NCBI GenBank assembly: GCA_021773055.1 | Contig: JAJFKV010000012.1 | Coordinates: forward strand, 62,001-126,000 | Direction of reading: 5' to 3' | DNA length: 64,000 nucleotides | Origin: Woeseiaceae bacterium | GTDB lineage: Bacteria; Pseudomonadota; Gammaproteobacteria; Steroidobacterales; Woeseiaceae | Shown here: piece by piece, positions 46,188 to 55,252 of the stretch | Numbering within the stretch: position 1 is the stretch's first letter | Layout: each line of letters opens with the position of its first letter | Notes under the pieces: model-generated | What the model saw: the letters and a program-made list of their open reading frames with translations, nothing else | The model's database searches: none | Told to the model about the DNA's origin: nothing | Position numbers and translations under genes: made by a program

Positions 46188-46910
46188 ATGAGTGACAATC
46201 CGGTTCAGTACCGTCGTGTATTGCTGAAACTCAGCGGTGAAGCGCTGATGGGGGATCTGGATTACGGCATCGAGCCGAAAGTCATTCAACGCATCGCCGC
46301 TGAGATCGCCACGGCCCGTAACTCGGGTATCGAAATTGCGATTGTTATCGGCGGTGGCAATATCTTCCGCGGTGCGGGCCTGGCGCGCGCGGGGATGGAC
46401 CGGGTAACTGGCGATTATATGGGTATGCTTGCGACCGTCATGAACGCGTTGGCTATTCAGGACGCGCTTGAATCACTCGATGTCTACGCACGCGTGATGT
46501 CCGCTTTGCAAATCAATGAGGTTTGCGAGGACTACATTCGCCGGCGTGCGGTGCGCCATCTTGAGAAAGGCCGCGTTGTCATATTAGCTGCCGGGACCGG
46601 CAATCCATTCTTTACCACTGACACTGCGGCGAGTCTTCGTGCGATTGAAATTGGTGCAGATGTGTTGCTGAAAGCGACCAAGGTTGACGGAGTTTATGAC
46701 ACGGATCCGATGAACAATCCGGATGCGAAGCGCTTCAAGACAGTTTCGTATGACCAGGTCTTGTCGGATAAGCTGTCGGTTATGGATGCGACGGCAATAG
46801 TTATGTGCCGAGACAACAATCTCCCATTGCGTATTTTCGACCTGACTCGTGCAAACGCATTGGTACAGGCAATGTCGGGTGACGATATTGGAACTGTAGT
46901 TACTGCCTGA
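46188..46910 (+). CDS. pyrH: Uridylate kinase
   Basis: Phosphorylates UMP to UDP; hexameric amino-acid-kinase-fold enzyme of 240 residues. Motifs: [14 protein letters not shown] (phosphate loop), [50 protein letters not shown], and [13 protein letters not shown]. It is 89 bases after tsf with AAGGAG 6 bases before the ATG, so it may have its own promoter. Conserved order tsf-pyrH-frr. Confidence 0.97.
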   Translation: MSDNPVQYRRVLLKLSGEALMGDLDYGIEPKVIQRIAAEIATARNSGIEIAIVIGGGNIFRGAGLARAGMDRVTGDYMGMLATVMNALAIQDALESLDVYARVMSALQINEVCEDYIRRRAVRHLEKGRVVILAAGTGNPFFTTDTAASLRAIEIGADVLLKATKVDGVYDTDPMNNPDAKRFKTVSYDQVLSDKLSVMDATAIVMCRDNNLPLRIFDLTRANALVQAMSGDDIGTVVTA

Positions 46911-46944
46911 CAGGGCAGCAGATCAAGAATGAGGACTGACAATC

Positions 46945-47502
46945 GTGTTGGATGAAATACAGAAAGATGCCACCGGTCGGATGGCGAAGAGTGTGGCTTC
47001 ATTGCGGCAAGAGCTGACCAAGATTCGTACCGGACGTGCGCATACCAGTCTATTGGACCACATCACGGTTGAGTATTATGGCAGTCCTGTGCCGCTGAAT
47101 CAGGTTTCAAATGTTGGTATTGAGGATTCTCGTACGCTAGTAGTAACACCTTGGGAAAAAGATATGGTGCAGCCAATCGAAAAGGCCATCATGTCGTCTG
47201 ACCTGGGACTGAACCCGGCAACGGCCGGAACCGTCATCCGTATTCCTCTGCCAGCACTGACGGAAGAACGTCGTAAAGACATGATTCGAGTCGTTCGCAA
47301 CGAAGCGGAGGGTGGTCGCATCGCGATTCGAAATATTCGTCGCGATGCAATGCACGACGTCAAGGAATTGCTCAAAGAAAAAATGATCGGTGAGGATGAC
47401 GAGCGTCGCGCTGAGGGCGAGATCCAAAATATTACGGACAAGCACGTTGGCCAGGTTGACGAGATACTGGCGACTAAAGAGTCCGAGCTTATGGAGATAT
47501 AA
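46945..47502 (+). CDS. frr: Ribosome recycling factor
   Basis: Splits post-termination ribosomes together with EF-G. The 185 residues match the family. Motifs: [38 protein letters not shown] in the three-helix bundle and first beta domain part, VTPWEKDMV, and the C-terminal [37 protein letters not shown]. The start is GTG 46945 with GAGG at 10-base spacing. Its last codons lie within the 24-base palindrome at 47497-47520. Confidence 0.96.
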   Translation: MLDEIQKDATGRMAKSVASLRQELTKIRTGRAHTSLLDHITVEYYGSPVPLNQVSNVGIEDSRTLVVTPWEKDMVQPIEKAIMSSDLGLNPATAGTVIRIPLPALTEERRKDMIRVVRNEAEGGRIAIRNIRRDAMHDVKELLKEKMIGEDDERRAEGEIQNITDKHVGQVDEILATKESELMEI

Positions 47503-47520
47503 GGAGTCGACTCCTTATAT
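47497..47520. promoter_or_regulatory. Perfect 24-bp palindrome at the frr-uppS junction
   Basis: ATATAAGGAGTC followed at once by its exact reverse complement, with the dyad centre in GTCGAC. It overlaps the frr stop codon (47500-47502) and ends 14 bases before the GTG of uppS. With no loop it is more like a dimeric-protein operator than an RNA hairpin. No T-run follows. Confidence 0.5.
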
Positions 47521-47534
47521 AATGAGATCTAACC

Positions 47535-48293
47535 GTGTCTGAGCCTTCTCACGATCCAGCGACTGATAGCAGCGTGCCCAGGCACGTCGCGATCATCATG
47601 GACGGTAACGGACGTTGGGCGAACAACCGCAAGAAACCTCGTCATTCGGGCCATCGTGCTGGCGTGAAGTCCGTGCGCCTGTCAGTGGAAGTCGCCGCAC
47701 AGCGGGGTGTGGAATTCCTGACACTGTTCGCTTTTAGTAGCGAAAACTGGGCCCGGCCGAAAGAAGAAGTCAGTTCGTTGATGAATCTGTTTGTCGAAGC
47801 TTTGCGACGGGAATTGGATGAGCTGCATCGTAATAATGTGAGATTGAAATTTATCGGGGCGCTGCATGATCTCAATGCCGGGCTGAGAGAAAAAATCTCG
47901 CACTCTGAACATAAAACGCAAACGAACACGGGACTGAATCTCACTGTTGCCATCTCATACGGCGGGCGGTGGGACATTATCGAGGCCAGCAAGGCACTGG
48001 CGCGCAGGGTTTCGGAGGGATCGCTACAGGTTGACGGCATAGACGATGCCAGTTTTGCGGGCGAACTTCAGATGTCGCCGATGCCGGACCCGGATTTATT
48101 GATACGGACGGGTGGCGAGCAACGGATCAGCAATTTTCTATTATGGAATCTTGCCTATGCAGAGCTTTGGTTCACAGATGTCTTGTGGCCTGAGTTTGAC
48201 GAAGCAGTTTTTGATGAGGCGCTGAACTTTTATGCGGGCAAGCAACGTCGCTTCGGACACACGGGTGACCAGATTGAGGCTGTTGAATGTTAG
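47535..48293 (+). CDS. uppS: Undecaprenyl diphosphate synthase
   Basis: Cis-prenyltransferase making the C55 lipid carrier for cell-wall synthesis. The 252 residues show HVAIIMDGNGRWA with catalytic Asp23, GHRAGVKSVR, LTLFAFSSENWARP, and the C-terminal PDPDLLIRTGGEQRISNFLLWNLAYAELWFTDVLWPEF motif. The start is GTG 47535 after the palindrome. The 3' end overlaps cdsA by 7 bases. Confidence 0.96.
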   Translation: MSEPSHDPATDSSVPRHVAIIMDGNGRWANNRKKPRHSGHRAGVKSVRLSVEVAAQRGVEFLTLFAFSSENWARPKEEVSSLMNLFVEALRRELDELHRNNVRLKFIGALHDLNAGLREKISHSEHKTQTNTGLNLTVAISYGGRWDIIEASKALARRVSEGSLQVDGIDDASFAGELQMSPMPDPDLLIRTGGEQRISNFLLWNLAYAELWFTDVLWPEFDEAVFDEALNFYAGKQRRFGHTGDQIEAVEC

Positions 48294-49075
48294 TAACACG
48301 GATAAAGACAGCAGTAATATCGCTCATCGTGCTTGGCGTTGTGCTGTTCGTCGTCCCCGCCGTGGTCACCAGGCTCGTTATAGCAGCCGTGATTCTCATC
48401 GGAGCCTGGGAGTGGTCCGGCTTTCTGGGCCTCGCCGGAAATTCTGCACGCGGTGTCTATGTAGCGGTGATAGCTGCCTTGATGGCCGTCATGATTTTTA
48501 TCGTGCCAGAACAGTTTGGTCTGCTGTTTCAGATCGCCTGCATCTGGTGGTTTGTGGCATTTATCTGGACGTTCTTCTTCCCAACCCGTATTCCTGCTGT
48601 TATCCGATGGCTCGCTGGTGTATTGGTGCTGGTTCCGTTGTTTGTGGCGTTGTTGTCGCTATACAGCCTGGCACCGCAATTTCTGGTGTTCGTGCTTGTG
48701 ATTGTCTGGGCTGCTGATATGGGCGCGTTTTTTGCCGGCAAGCTGTTTGGCCGTGTGAAGCTGGCACCGGGTATCAGCCCCGGAAAGACCTGGGAGGGGG
48801 TATTCGGTGGTCTGGCGCTGGTAGCCATATTAACGCTCACCTGGGCCCATTATGCGCAGGCAAATATTGCCGTCTTGCTGCCATTCTGCCTGGCCGTTGG
48901 CGCGTTGTCAGTGGTTGGTGACTTGACGGTTAGCATGTTCAAGCGCACCGCGGGTGTGAAAGATAGCGGCAAGCTATTTCCGGGTCACGGTGGAGTGCTG
49001 GACCGCGTGGATAGCGTCGCCGCGGCAGCGCCGCTGTTTGCACTGGGGCTCGACTGGCTGAGGTTGGCAACATGA
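48287..49075 (+). CDS. cdsA: Phosphatidate cytidylyltransferase
   Basis: Integral membrane enzyme making CDP-diacylglycerol from CTP and phosphatidic acid. The 262 residues are mostly hydrophobic, with about eight predicted helices. It has the family C-terminal signature FKRTAGVKDSGKLFPGHGGVLDRVDS and the SPGKTWEGVFGG segment near residue 165. It overlaps uppS by 7 bases. In most relatives dxr follows directly; here only 99 bases separate it from rseP. Confidence 0.95.
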   Translation: MLVTRIKTAVISLIVLGVVLFVVPAVVTRLVIAAVILIGAWEWSGFLGLAGNSARGVYVAVIAALMAVMIFIVPEQFGLLFQIACIWWFVAFIWTFFFPTRIPAVIRWLAGVLVLVPLFVALLSLYSLAPQFLVFVLVIVWAADMGAFFAGKLFGRVKLAPGISPGKTWEGVFGGLALVAILTLTWAHYAQANIAVLLPFCLAVGALSVVGDLTVSMFKRTAGVKDSGKLFPGHGGVLDRVDSVAAAAPLFALGLDWLRLAT

Positions 49076-49174
49076 TGGATTCAGGTTGCGTTCATGTACG
49101 CACACTTAGTGTGGCCGCTAACTTACCGGGAACTGCGGCTTTCGATGTTAGTCCATTAGGAACGATGGCTATTT

Positions 49175-50527
49175 ATGACTAGTTTCCTGACCAACCTGGT
49201 GGCATTTGTTGCTTTGATCAGCATTCTTGTCGCTGTACATGAATACGGGCATTACATTGTCGGCCGCTGGTTGGGAATGAAGGTGCTGCGTTTTTCTATT
49301 GGCTTTGGCAAGCCCATCTGGTCCCGCACGAGCGGTCCTGACCAGACAGAATATTGCGTGTCAGCGATTCCACTGGGTGGATACGTGCGCTTTCTTGATA
49401 GCCGCGAGGGGCTCATTGAGCCGCAGGATGAGGGCAGGGCCTTCGATCATCGCCCTATCCCGGCTCGTATCGCAGTGCTACTTGCCGGACCGGCATTCAA
49501 TTTTGTTTTTGCGATACTCGCCTACTGGGTGTTAATGGCGGGTGGCGTGACAGACATAAAGCCTGCCGTCGGCCTCGTTACGCCGGGTTCCTATGCTGGG
49601 GAAGCGGGTCTTGAGTTCGGTGACAAGATCGTCGCGATCGGTGGCAAAAAGACCCAAGTGTGGGAAGAGACGCTGGTCGCCATTCTTGAACAAATGGTCG
49701 ACGATGGTCGCGTTCCCATGACGCTCGAATCTGCGGATGGTCGGCAGCGGCAGGCAATCATTGATGTTGGTAATGCTCGTACACAACTCACGGAGCCAGG
49801 TGTCTTGTGGGATGGTCTTGGGTTTCAGCCATGGCGACAACCGGCGAGTATCGGCGTGATTGGCGAGGGCTCCGCGGCGGAGAAGGCGGGCTTTAAAGTC
49901 GGCGACCGAATAACGGCGGTTGATGGTGAAGCGATCGTCTTATTCAATGATTTGACTGCGGTTATAGAACCCAGGGCCGGCAAGAACGTCATTATCAATT
50001 TCTTGCGCGATGGCAGCGATAATTCAGTTGCCGTCGTCATTGGCAGCCAGGAAAGGGATGGCAAGACTTTAGGACTTCTCGGGGTGAGCCCGGAAATGGT
50101 ACCCGAGGATCTTATATCGCGCCGATCCTACACACCGCTTGAGTCACTTAACGCCGCAGCAAAGAGAACATGGATGTCGACGGTCTTCACTGTCAATATG
50201 CTTGGCCGCATGGTCACGGGTGATGTTTCGATCAAGAACATCAGCGGGCCGATTAATATCGCCCAGATTGCAGGCGAATCGGTGGAGCGCGGCTGGCGCT
50301 ATTTTGTTGGCATCCTGGCTGTAATTAGTATCAGCCTTGGTGTGCTCAATTTATTGCCAGTCCCTGTTTTGGACGGGGGGCAGATTGTCTATCAGCTCGT
50401 CGAGGCGCTGAAGGGCGGCCCGATGACCGAGCGTGCACAGATTCTGGGACAACAGGTAGGCATATTTGCGTTGCTGCTTTTGATGAGCTTCGCTTTTTAT
50501 AACGACATAGCGAGACTATTAGGGTGA
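49175..50527 (+). CDS. rseP: Site-2 zinc metalloprotease RseP
   Basis: Inner-membrane protease that cuts anti-sigma factor RseA in the sigma-E envelope stress cascade and clears signal peptides. Zinc motif H22-E-Y-G-H26 lies in the first helix, and the third zinc ligand is in the LDG motif at 399-401 (PVPVLDGGQIV). Two PDZ domains lie between (about 115-190 and 200-290; GSAAEKAGFKVGDRITAVDGE is clear). Length 450, as in E. coli. It overlaps bamA by 4 bases. Confidence 0.96.
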   Translation: MTSFLTNLVAFVALISILVAVHEYGHYIVGRWLGMKVLRFSIGFGKPIWSRTSGPDQTEYCVSAIPLGGYVRFLDSREGLIEPQDEGRAFDHRPIPARIAVLLAGPAFNFVFAILAYWVLMAGGVTDIKPAVGLVTPGSYAGEAGLEFGDKIVAIGGKKTQVWEETLVAILEQMVDDGRVPMTLESADGRQRQAIIDVGNARTQLTEPGVLWDGLGFQPWRQPASIGVIGEGSAAEKAGFKVGDRITAVDGEAIVLFNDLTAVIEPRAGKNVIINFLRDGSDNSVAVVIGSQERDGKTLGLLGVSPEMVPEDLISRRSYTPLESLNAAAKRTWMSTVFTVNMLGRMVTGDVSIKNISGPINIAQIAGESVERGWRYFVGILAVISISLGVLNLLPVPVLDGGQIVYQLVEALKGGPMTERAQILGQQVGIFALLLLMSFAFYNDIARLLG

Positions 50528-52899
50528 GAAATACTTTATTCGCAATTCTGGTACTGCTGCCACTAACGTCACTGGCGGCCGGGAATTTCGTAGTCAAGGA
50601 TATGCGAGTTGAGGGTCTGCAGCGCATCTCCGAAGGAACGGTATTCAACTACTTGCCGATAAACATTGGCGATACGGTTGACGGCATACGCATTGGTGAA
50701 GCCATACGAGCTTTGTATGGGCAAAATCTGTTCGATGATATTGAGATGCGCCGCGAAGAAGAAACGCTTGTTATTGTCATAAAAGAGCGTCCATCAATCG
50801 AAAATTTTTCGATCGATGGTAACAAGGACATCAAGACAGAAGACTTGATGGAGTCTTTGCGTAACGTCGGACTCGCCCGTGGCCGGACATTCGACCAGTC
50901 GGTACTCGACAATGTCGAGATGTTCCTTCGCGAGCAATATTACGATCGTGGCAAGTACGGCGTCGATATTAAGACAAATGTAATAGATCGTCCGAATAAT
51001 ACGGTGCGTATTTCGGTCGAAGTAAAAGAGGGTGATCGGGCGAAAATTCGCCAGGTGAACATTGTCGGCAATGAGTCGTTCGAAGAAAAAGACATCCGCG
51101 CCGGCTTTACACTGGATACAGCGAACTGGCTCTCCTGGATTCGACAGGATGATCGCTACGCCAAGGAAGCGCTGGAAGGCGACCTTGAGATTCTGCGGTC
51201 ATTCTACATGGATCGCGGCTACGCCGACTTCCGCGTCGATTCGACGCAGGTGGCGATCTCGCCGAACAAGAAGGACATATTTGTCACTATCAATGTACGC
51301 GAAGGTGAAGTCTATACGATCTCTGAAGTCAAAGTCGTCGGTGAGATGGTCGTTCCGGAAGCCTATCTTCGAAATCTGATATTCACTAAGCCCGGCGCGG
51401 TTTTTAATCAAAACGTGTTGACGCAATCGGCCGAGTTTATGCAGTTCAGGCTGGGCGAAGAAGGTTATGCCAATGCCGAGATCGAACCGGTGCCGGAACT
51501 CGATCATGAGAGCAAAGAAGCGTCGGTCACCTTTTATTTGAATCCGCAAAGCCGTGTCTACGTTCGCAACATCAATTTCAACGGTATCAGCGAAGTCGAC
51601 GATGAGGTATTGCGCCGCGAGATGCGGCAAATGGAAGGGTCCTATCTGTCCAACTCCCTGATGGACCGGTCCAAGATTCTGCTACAGCGATTGCCGTATG
51701 TTGAGCCCGGCGTGGACTACCGCACAATTCCTGTGCCAGGAAGTCCTGACCTCGTTGATGTGGATGTAGATCTCGAATACCGGATGCCTGGACAATTTTC
51801 GGGCGGCGTTGGTTTTTCAGAATCGCAGGGACTGTTGCTTAACGGCAGTATCGTGCATACCAATTTTCTCGGCACCGGCAATCGTGTAGCACTGGAATTG
51901 AACTCAGGCCGCTTCCAGAAGCTCTATAGTATTTCGCACACGGACCCGTATCGCACCATGGATGGTGTGCACCGCACACTGAGTGTCAACTTTCGTGACA
52001 TCACACAATTTACTTCTGCGGCTTCGGATTTTTCGACGACCAGCGCAGGTGCCACGGTTGATTACGGTTATCCTATTTCAGAATATCAGCGTCTATCATT
52101 CGGGATGACTTTTCAGCATTCCGAACTAGTCTCTTCAAACAATAGTACGCAGCAGGCACAGGACTGGGTACGCAACAATGGCGATCCGTTCGTCGAGGAT
52201 ATTGGTAACGGACTCGTATTTGTTGGCTCGGAATTCGACACAGTTGAGTTGATAGCCGGTTGGTCGTACGACAGCCGCAACCGCTCATTATTTGCAACCC
52301 GGGGTACGCGTCAGCAGCTGTTCTTGAGCGCAGCAGTTCCGGGAAGTGATGTCGAGTACTATCAGGCGCGCTTCAATTTTACGAAATACTTTCCGCTCTC
52401 GCCGAAATGGGTAATACGTGTGAACGCCGAATTGGGTGTTACAGAGGCACTGGGTGGCACGACGGCAGCCCCGCCGTACAAGCAATTCTTCGGTGGTGGC
52501 CCACAGTCGGTACGTGGCTTTAAAGAGTCCTGGCTGGGGCCGCGCGACAGCTTCGGGCGACCCTACGGCGGCAACATGTTGGTTGCCAGCCAACTAGAGC
52601 TTATAATCCCGCTGCCGGCTAAGTTTGCCAGCCAGGCGCGGGCGAGCATTTTTTATGATGTCGGTAACGTATTTAATACCGGTGAGGTTAATTTTACGGA
52701 CAAACTGGGCAGCGTAGTCGAATACAAACCGGATCTTGGCGAGTTGCGCACTTCGGTTGGTATTGGCGTGCAATGGTTGGCGCCGCTCGGATTGTTCCGC
52801 TTCAGTTATGCTTTACCGCTGAACGAGTACGTTGGCAATGACAGATTCTACGGAGACGAAGTGGAAAGATTTCAGTTCTCCATTGGACAAGCATTTTAA
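50524..52899 (+). CDS. bamA: Outer-membrane protein assembly factor BamA
   Basis: Omp85 insertase for outer-membrane beta-barrels. Signal peptide (NTLFAILVLLPLTSLAA) is followed by five POTRA domains (first: FVVKDMRVEGLQRISEGTVFNYLPINIGD) and a 16-strand barrel from about residue 415. The conserved loop-6 motif VRGF is at 663-666. The C-terminus is FQFSIGQAF, ending in Phe as expected. The 791-residue length fits. The start GTG 50524 overlaps the rseP stop (GTGA). Confidence 0.97.
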   Translation: MRNTLFAILVLLPLTSLAAGNFVVKDMRVEGLQRISEGTVFNYLPINIGDTVDGIRIGEAIRALYGQNLFDDIEMRREEETLVIVIKERPSIENFSIDGNKDIKTEDLMESLRNVGLARGRTFDQSVLDNVEMFLREQYYDRGKYGVDIKTNVIDRPNNTVRISVEVKEGDRAKIRQVNIVGNESFEEKDIRAGFTLDTANWLSWIRQDDRYAKEALEGDLEILRSFYMDRGYADFRVDSTQVAISPNKKDIFVTINVREGEVYTISEVKVVGEMVVPEAYLRNLIFTKPGAVFNQNVLTQSAEFMQFRLGEEGYANAEIEPVPELDHESKEASVTFYLNPQSRVYVRNINFNGISEVDDEVLRREMRQMEGSYLSNSLMDRSKILLQRLPYVEPGVDYRTIPVPGSPDLVDVDVDLEYRMPGQFSGGVGFSESQGLLLNGSIVHTNFLGTGNRVALELNSGRFQKLYSISHTDPYRTMDGVHRTLSVNFRDITQFTSAASDFSTTSAGATVDYGYPISEYQRLSFGMTFQHSELVSSNNSTQQAQDWVRNNGDPFVEDIGNGLVFVGSEFDTVELIAGWSYDSRNRSLFATRGTRQQLFLSAAVPGSDVEYYQARFNFTKYFPLSPKWVIRVNAELGVTEALGGTTAAPPYKQFFGGGPQSVRGFKESWLGPRDSFGRPYGGNMLVASQLELIIPLPAKFASQARASIFYDVGNVFNTGEVNFTDKLGSVVEYKPDLGELRTSVGIGVQWLAPLGLFRFSYALPLNEYVGNDRFYGDEVERFQFSIGQAF

Positions 52900-52912
52900 G
52901 GGAATGGGATAG

Positions 52913-53449
52913 ATGAGTTTTATGAATAAGCAGTTGATTAAAGTAGTACTTGGAGTCGCGTTGGTTTTCGCGGCAGCAATGCCAGCGGCGGCGCAGGATA
53001 CGAAAATCGGCGTCGTTAGCTTGCAGGCAATTGTTGAGCGTGCACCGCAAACGAAAGCTGTAATGGATGCTTTGCGCGAAGAGTTCGCACCACGCGAGCG
53101 AGAGATCGTTGCAAAACAAAAAGAGATCGAGGATCTGCAGGCGAAAGTCCAGAAAGACCTGGCTGTAATGGGTGAGACTGAACGCCGCAACGCCGAGAAA
53201 AATCTGCGCGAGCTGGGTCGTGACTTTGAGCGCTTGCGTACTGAGTTTCAGGAAGACAGCAACCTGCGTCAAAATGAGGAGATTGGTCAGCTGCAACGTG
53301 GCGTTTTGAAGGAAGTTCAGGACTATGCACAGGCACAGGGTTACGATCTCATCGTCGGTGACGGTGTGCTGTATGTCAGCAGCGCCGTCAACATAACCGA
53401 AGACGTACTGAATGCTGTGATTGCCAACTACCAGGCGGCGTCACAGTAA
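52913..53449 (+). CDS. skp: Periplasmic chaperone Skp/OmpH
   Basis: Trimeric jellyfish-like chaperone that carries unfolded outer-membrane proteins to BamA. Signal peptide VVLGVALVFAAAMPAAA is cleaved before QDTKIG. The mature part has KIGVVSLQAIVERAPQ, a long charged coiled coil (about 55-125), then GYDLIVGDGVLYVSSAVNITEDVLNAV. Length 178. It lies 13 bases after bamA. Confidence 0.93.
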   Translation: MSFMNKQLIKVVLGVALVFAAAMPAAAQDTKIGVVSLQAIVERAPQTKAVMDALREEFAPREREIVAKQKEIEDLQAKVQKDLAVMGETERRNAEKNLRELGRDFERLRTEFQEDSNLRQNEEIGQLQRGVLKEVQDYAQAQGYDLIVGDGVLYVSSAVNITEDVLNAVIANYQAASQ

Positions 53450-53469
53450 GCTGGCGCCTGGCGACTCGA

Positions 53470-54474
53470 ATGCCGATCAGTCTCGGAGAACTCGCGGTAA
53501 GTGTTGGCTGCGAGCTGATCGGCGATCCGGACACCGTCGTAAACAGCGTAGCGTCGTTACGAAACGCAACGCCTGAGTCACTAAGCTTTCTTTCAAGCGC
53601 ATCCCACGCAAATCAGCTGCCTGGCACTAAGGCGGCTGCCGTAGTGTTGCGATTGGCTGACGTGGATGCGTGCCCGGTTGCCGCTCTCATCAGTGATGAC
53701 CCGTATGCGAGCTACGCTCGTATGGCGGCGCTGGTTTGCCCGGAGCCCGCATTCTCAGCTGGCATGCATGCGTCTGCAGTGGTGGCAGATTCTGCGAGCG
53801 TCGCTGCTAGCGCGTATCTGGCGGCGAACGTAGTGATCGGTGAACGCACAAGCATTGGCGCTAACACCGTCGTTGGACCGGGTACGGTTATTGGTGCGGA
53901 TTGTAGTGTTGCCAGCGATTGCCGTTTCGTGGCCAACGTGACCCTGGTCAAGGACGTCAGGATCGGCAAGCGCGGCATATTCCACCCAGGCGTCGTTATC
54001 GGATCCGATGGTTTCGGTAACGCGATGACGTCCGAGGGCTGGGTAAAGGTACCGCAGCTAGGCGGCGTACAAATTGGTGACGATGTAGAGATCGGCGCGA
54101 ATACGACTGTCGATTGCGGTGCTATCGGTGATACGGTCATCGATAATGGCGTACGCATTGATAACCTGTGCATGATCGCGCACAACGTTCAGATTGGTGA
54201 GCATACGGCGATGGCTGCGATGACAGGTATCGCTGGAAGCGCCATCATTGGTAAGCGATGTTTGTTCGCGGGCAAGTCAGGGACCGTAGGGCATGTCACT
54301 GTCTGTGATGATGTCGTCGTTGCTGCGAAGACTTTCGTAACCAAAGACGTTACAAAGCCGGGAACCTACGCCGCCAGTTTTCCAGCCGACAACGCCAGGT
54401 CCTGGGCCAGGCAATTGGCACGATTCCGGCGCCTTGGTGATTTGATAGAACGAGTTAAGAAACTGGAAAAATGA
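53470..54474 (+). CDS. lpxD: UDP-3-O-(3-hydroxyacyl)glucosamine N-acyltransferase
   Basis: Third enzyme of lipid A synthesis. The N-terminal uridine-binding domain (ISLGELAVSVGCELIGDPDTVVNSVASLRNATPESLSFLS) is followed by a left-handed beta-helix with hexapeptide repeats (about 100-300). DNLCMIAHNVQIGEHTAMAAMTGIAGSA has the catalytic histidine region. Length 334. It overlaps lpxA by 4 bases, so fabZ, usually between them, is absent here. Confidence 0.96.
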   Translation: MPISLGELAVSVGCELIGDPDTVVNSVASLRNATPESLSFLSSASHANQLPGTKAAAVVLRLADVDACPVAALISDDPYASYARMAALVCPEPAFSAGMHASAVVADSASVAASAYLAANVVIGERTSIGANTVVGPGTVIGADCSVASDCRFVANVTLVKDVRIGKRGIFHPGVVIGSDGFGNAMTSEGWVKVPQLGGVQIGDDVEIGANTTVDCGAIGDTVIDNGVRIDNLCMIAHNVQIGEHTAMAAMTGIAGSAIIGKRCLFAGKSGTVGHVTVCDDVVVAAKTFVTKDVTKPGTYAASFPADNARSWARQLARFRRLGDLIERVKKLEK

Positions 54475-55241
54475 TTCATTCCACAGCCATCATATCTGCC
54501 ACTGCGAATATCGCAGACGGTGTCGAAATCGGACCCTATTGCGTGATCGGCGACGATGTGGAGATCGCCGGCGGCACGAAAGTCGACAGTCATGTAGTCG
54601 TTAATGGCCCGACGAAAATCGGCAAAGACAATCGCATTTACCAGTTTGCCTCGATCGGTGATGATCCTCAGGATAAGAAATACTCCGCCGAAAAAACGAA
54701 ACTCATTATCGGTGATCGAAACACGATCCGTGAGTTCTGTACCGTGAGCCGCGGCACTGCCCAAGGTGGTGGCGAGACCATTGTCGGCGACGATAACTGG
54801 ATAATGGCGTACTGCCATATCGCACACGATTGTATTGTCGGCGACAAAACCATCATGGCGAATAACGCGACGCTTGCCGGGCATGTTTACCTGGGTGACT
54901 GGGCGATTTGCGGCGGGTTTTCAGGGGTGCATCAGTTTTGCAAAATTGGAGCGCATGCCTTCCTCGGCATGTACTCGGCCATTAATCGTGACGTTCCCGC
55001 CTATACGCTGGCATCGGGCCAGCCGGCAATTCCTAAAGGCATCAATAGTGAAGGTCTGAAGCGTCGCGACTTCTCGACGGAGCAGATTCGAAATATCAAG
55101 AACGCGTATCGTCTGGTGTATCGCAAAGGTTTGAAACTAACCGAGGCGATCGAGCAACTGGAGGCGGTAATTGACGAGCAGCAGGAATTGCTGCCGTTTC
55201 TTGAGTCGCTGCGTTCGTCCGAACGCGGCATCATTCGCTAA
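54471..55241 (+). CDS. lpxA: UDP-N-acetylglucosamine acyltransferase
   Basis: First enzyme of lipid A synthesis, attaching a 3-hydroxyacyl chain to UDP-GlcNAc. The 256 residues form a hexapeptide beta-helix. Landmarks: IHSTAIISATANIADGVEIGPYCVIGDDVEI, MAYCHIAHDCIVGDKTIMANNATLAGHVYLGDWAICGGFSGVHQFCKIG with the catalytic histidine region, and a helical C-terminus. It directly overlaps lpxD and is followed 11 bases later by lpxB. Confidence 0.97.
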   Translation: MIHSTAIISATANIADGVEIGPYCVIGDDVEIAGGTKVDSHVVVNGPTKIGKDNRIYQFASIGDDPQDKKYSAEKTKLIIGDRNTIREFCTVSRGTAQGGGETIVGDDNWIMAYCHIAHDCIVGDKTIMANNATLAGHVYLGDWAICGGFSGVHQFCKIGAHAFLGMYSAINRDVPAYTLASGQPAIPKGINSEGLKRRDFSTEQIRNIKNAYRLVYRKGLKLTEAIEQLEAVIDEQQELLPFLESLRSSERGIIR

Positions 55242-55252
55242 TTCCACAGACT

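Noticed and set aside
49072..49182. 36-codon frame between cdsA and rseP as a real gene or dxr remnant
   Set aside because: It has no RBS, overlaps both neighbours and shows no NADPH-binding GSTGSIG or other Dxr motif.
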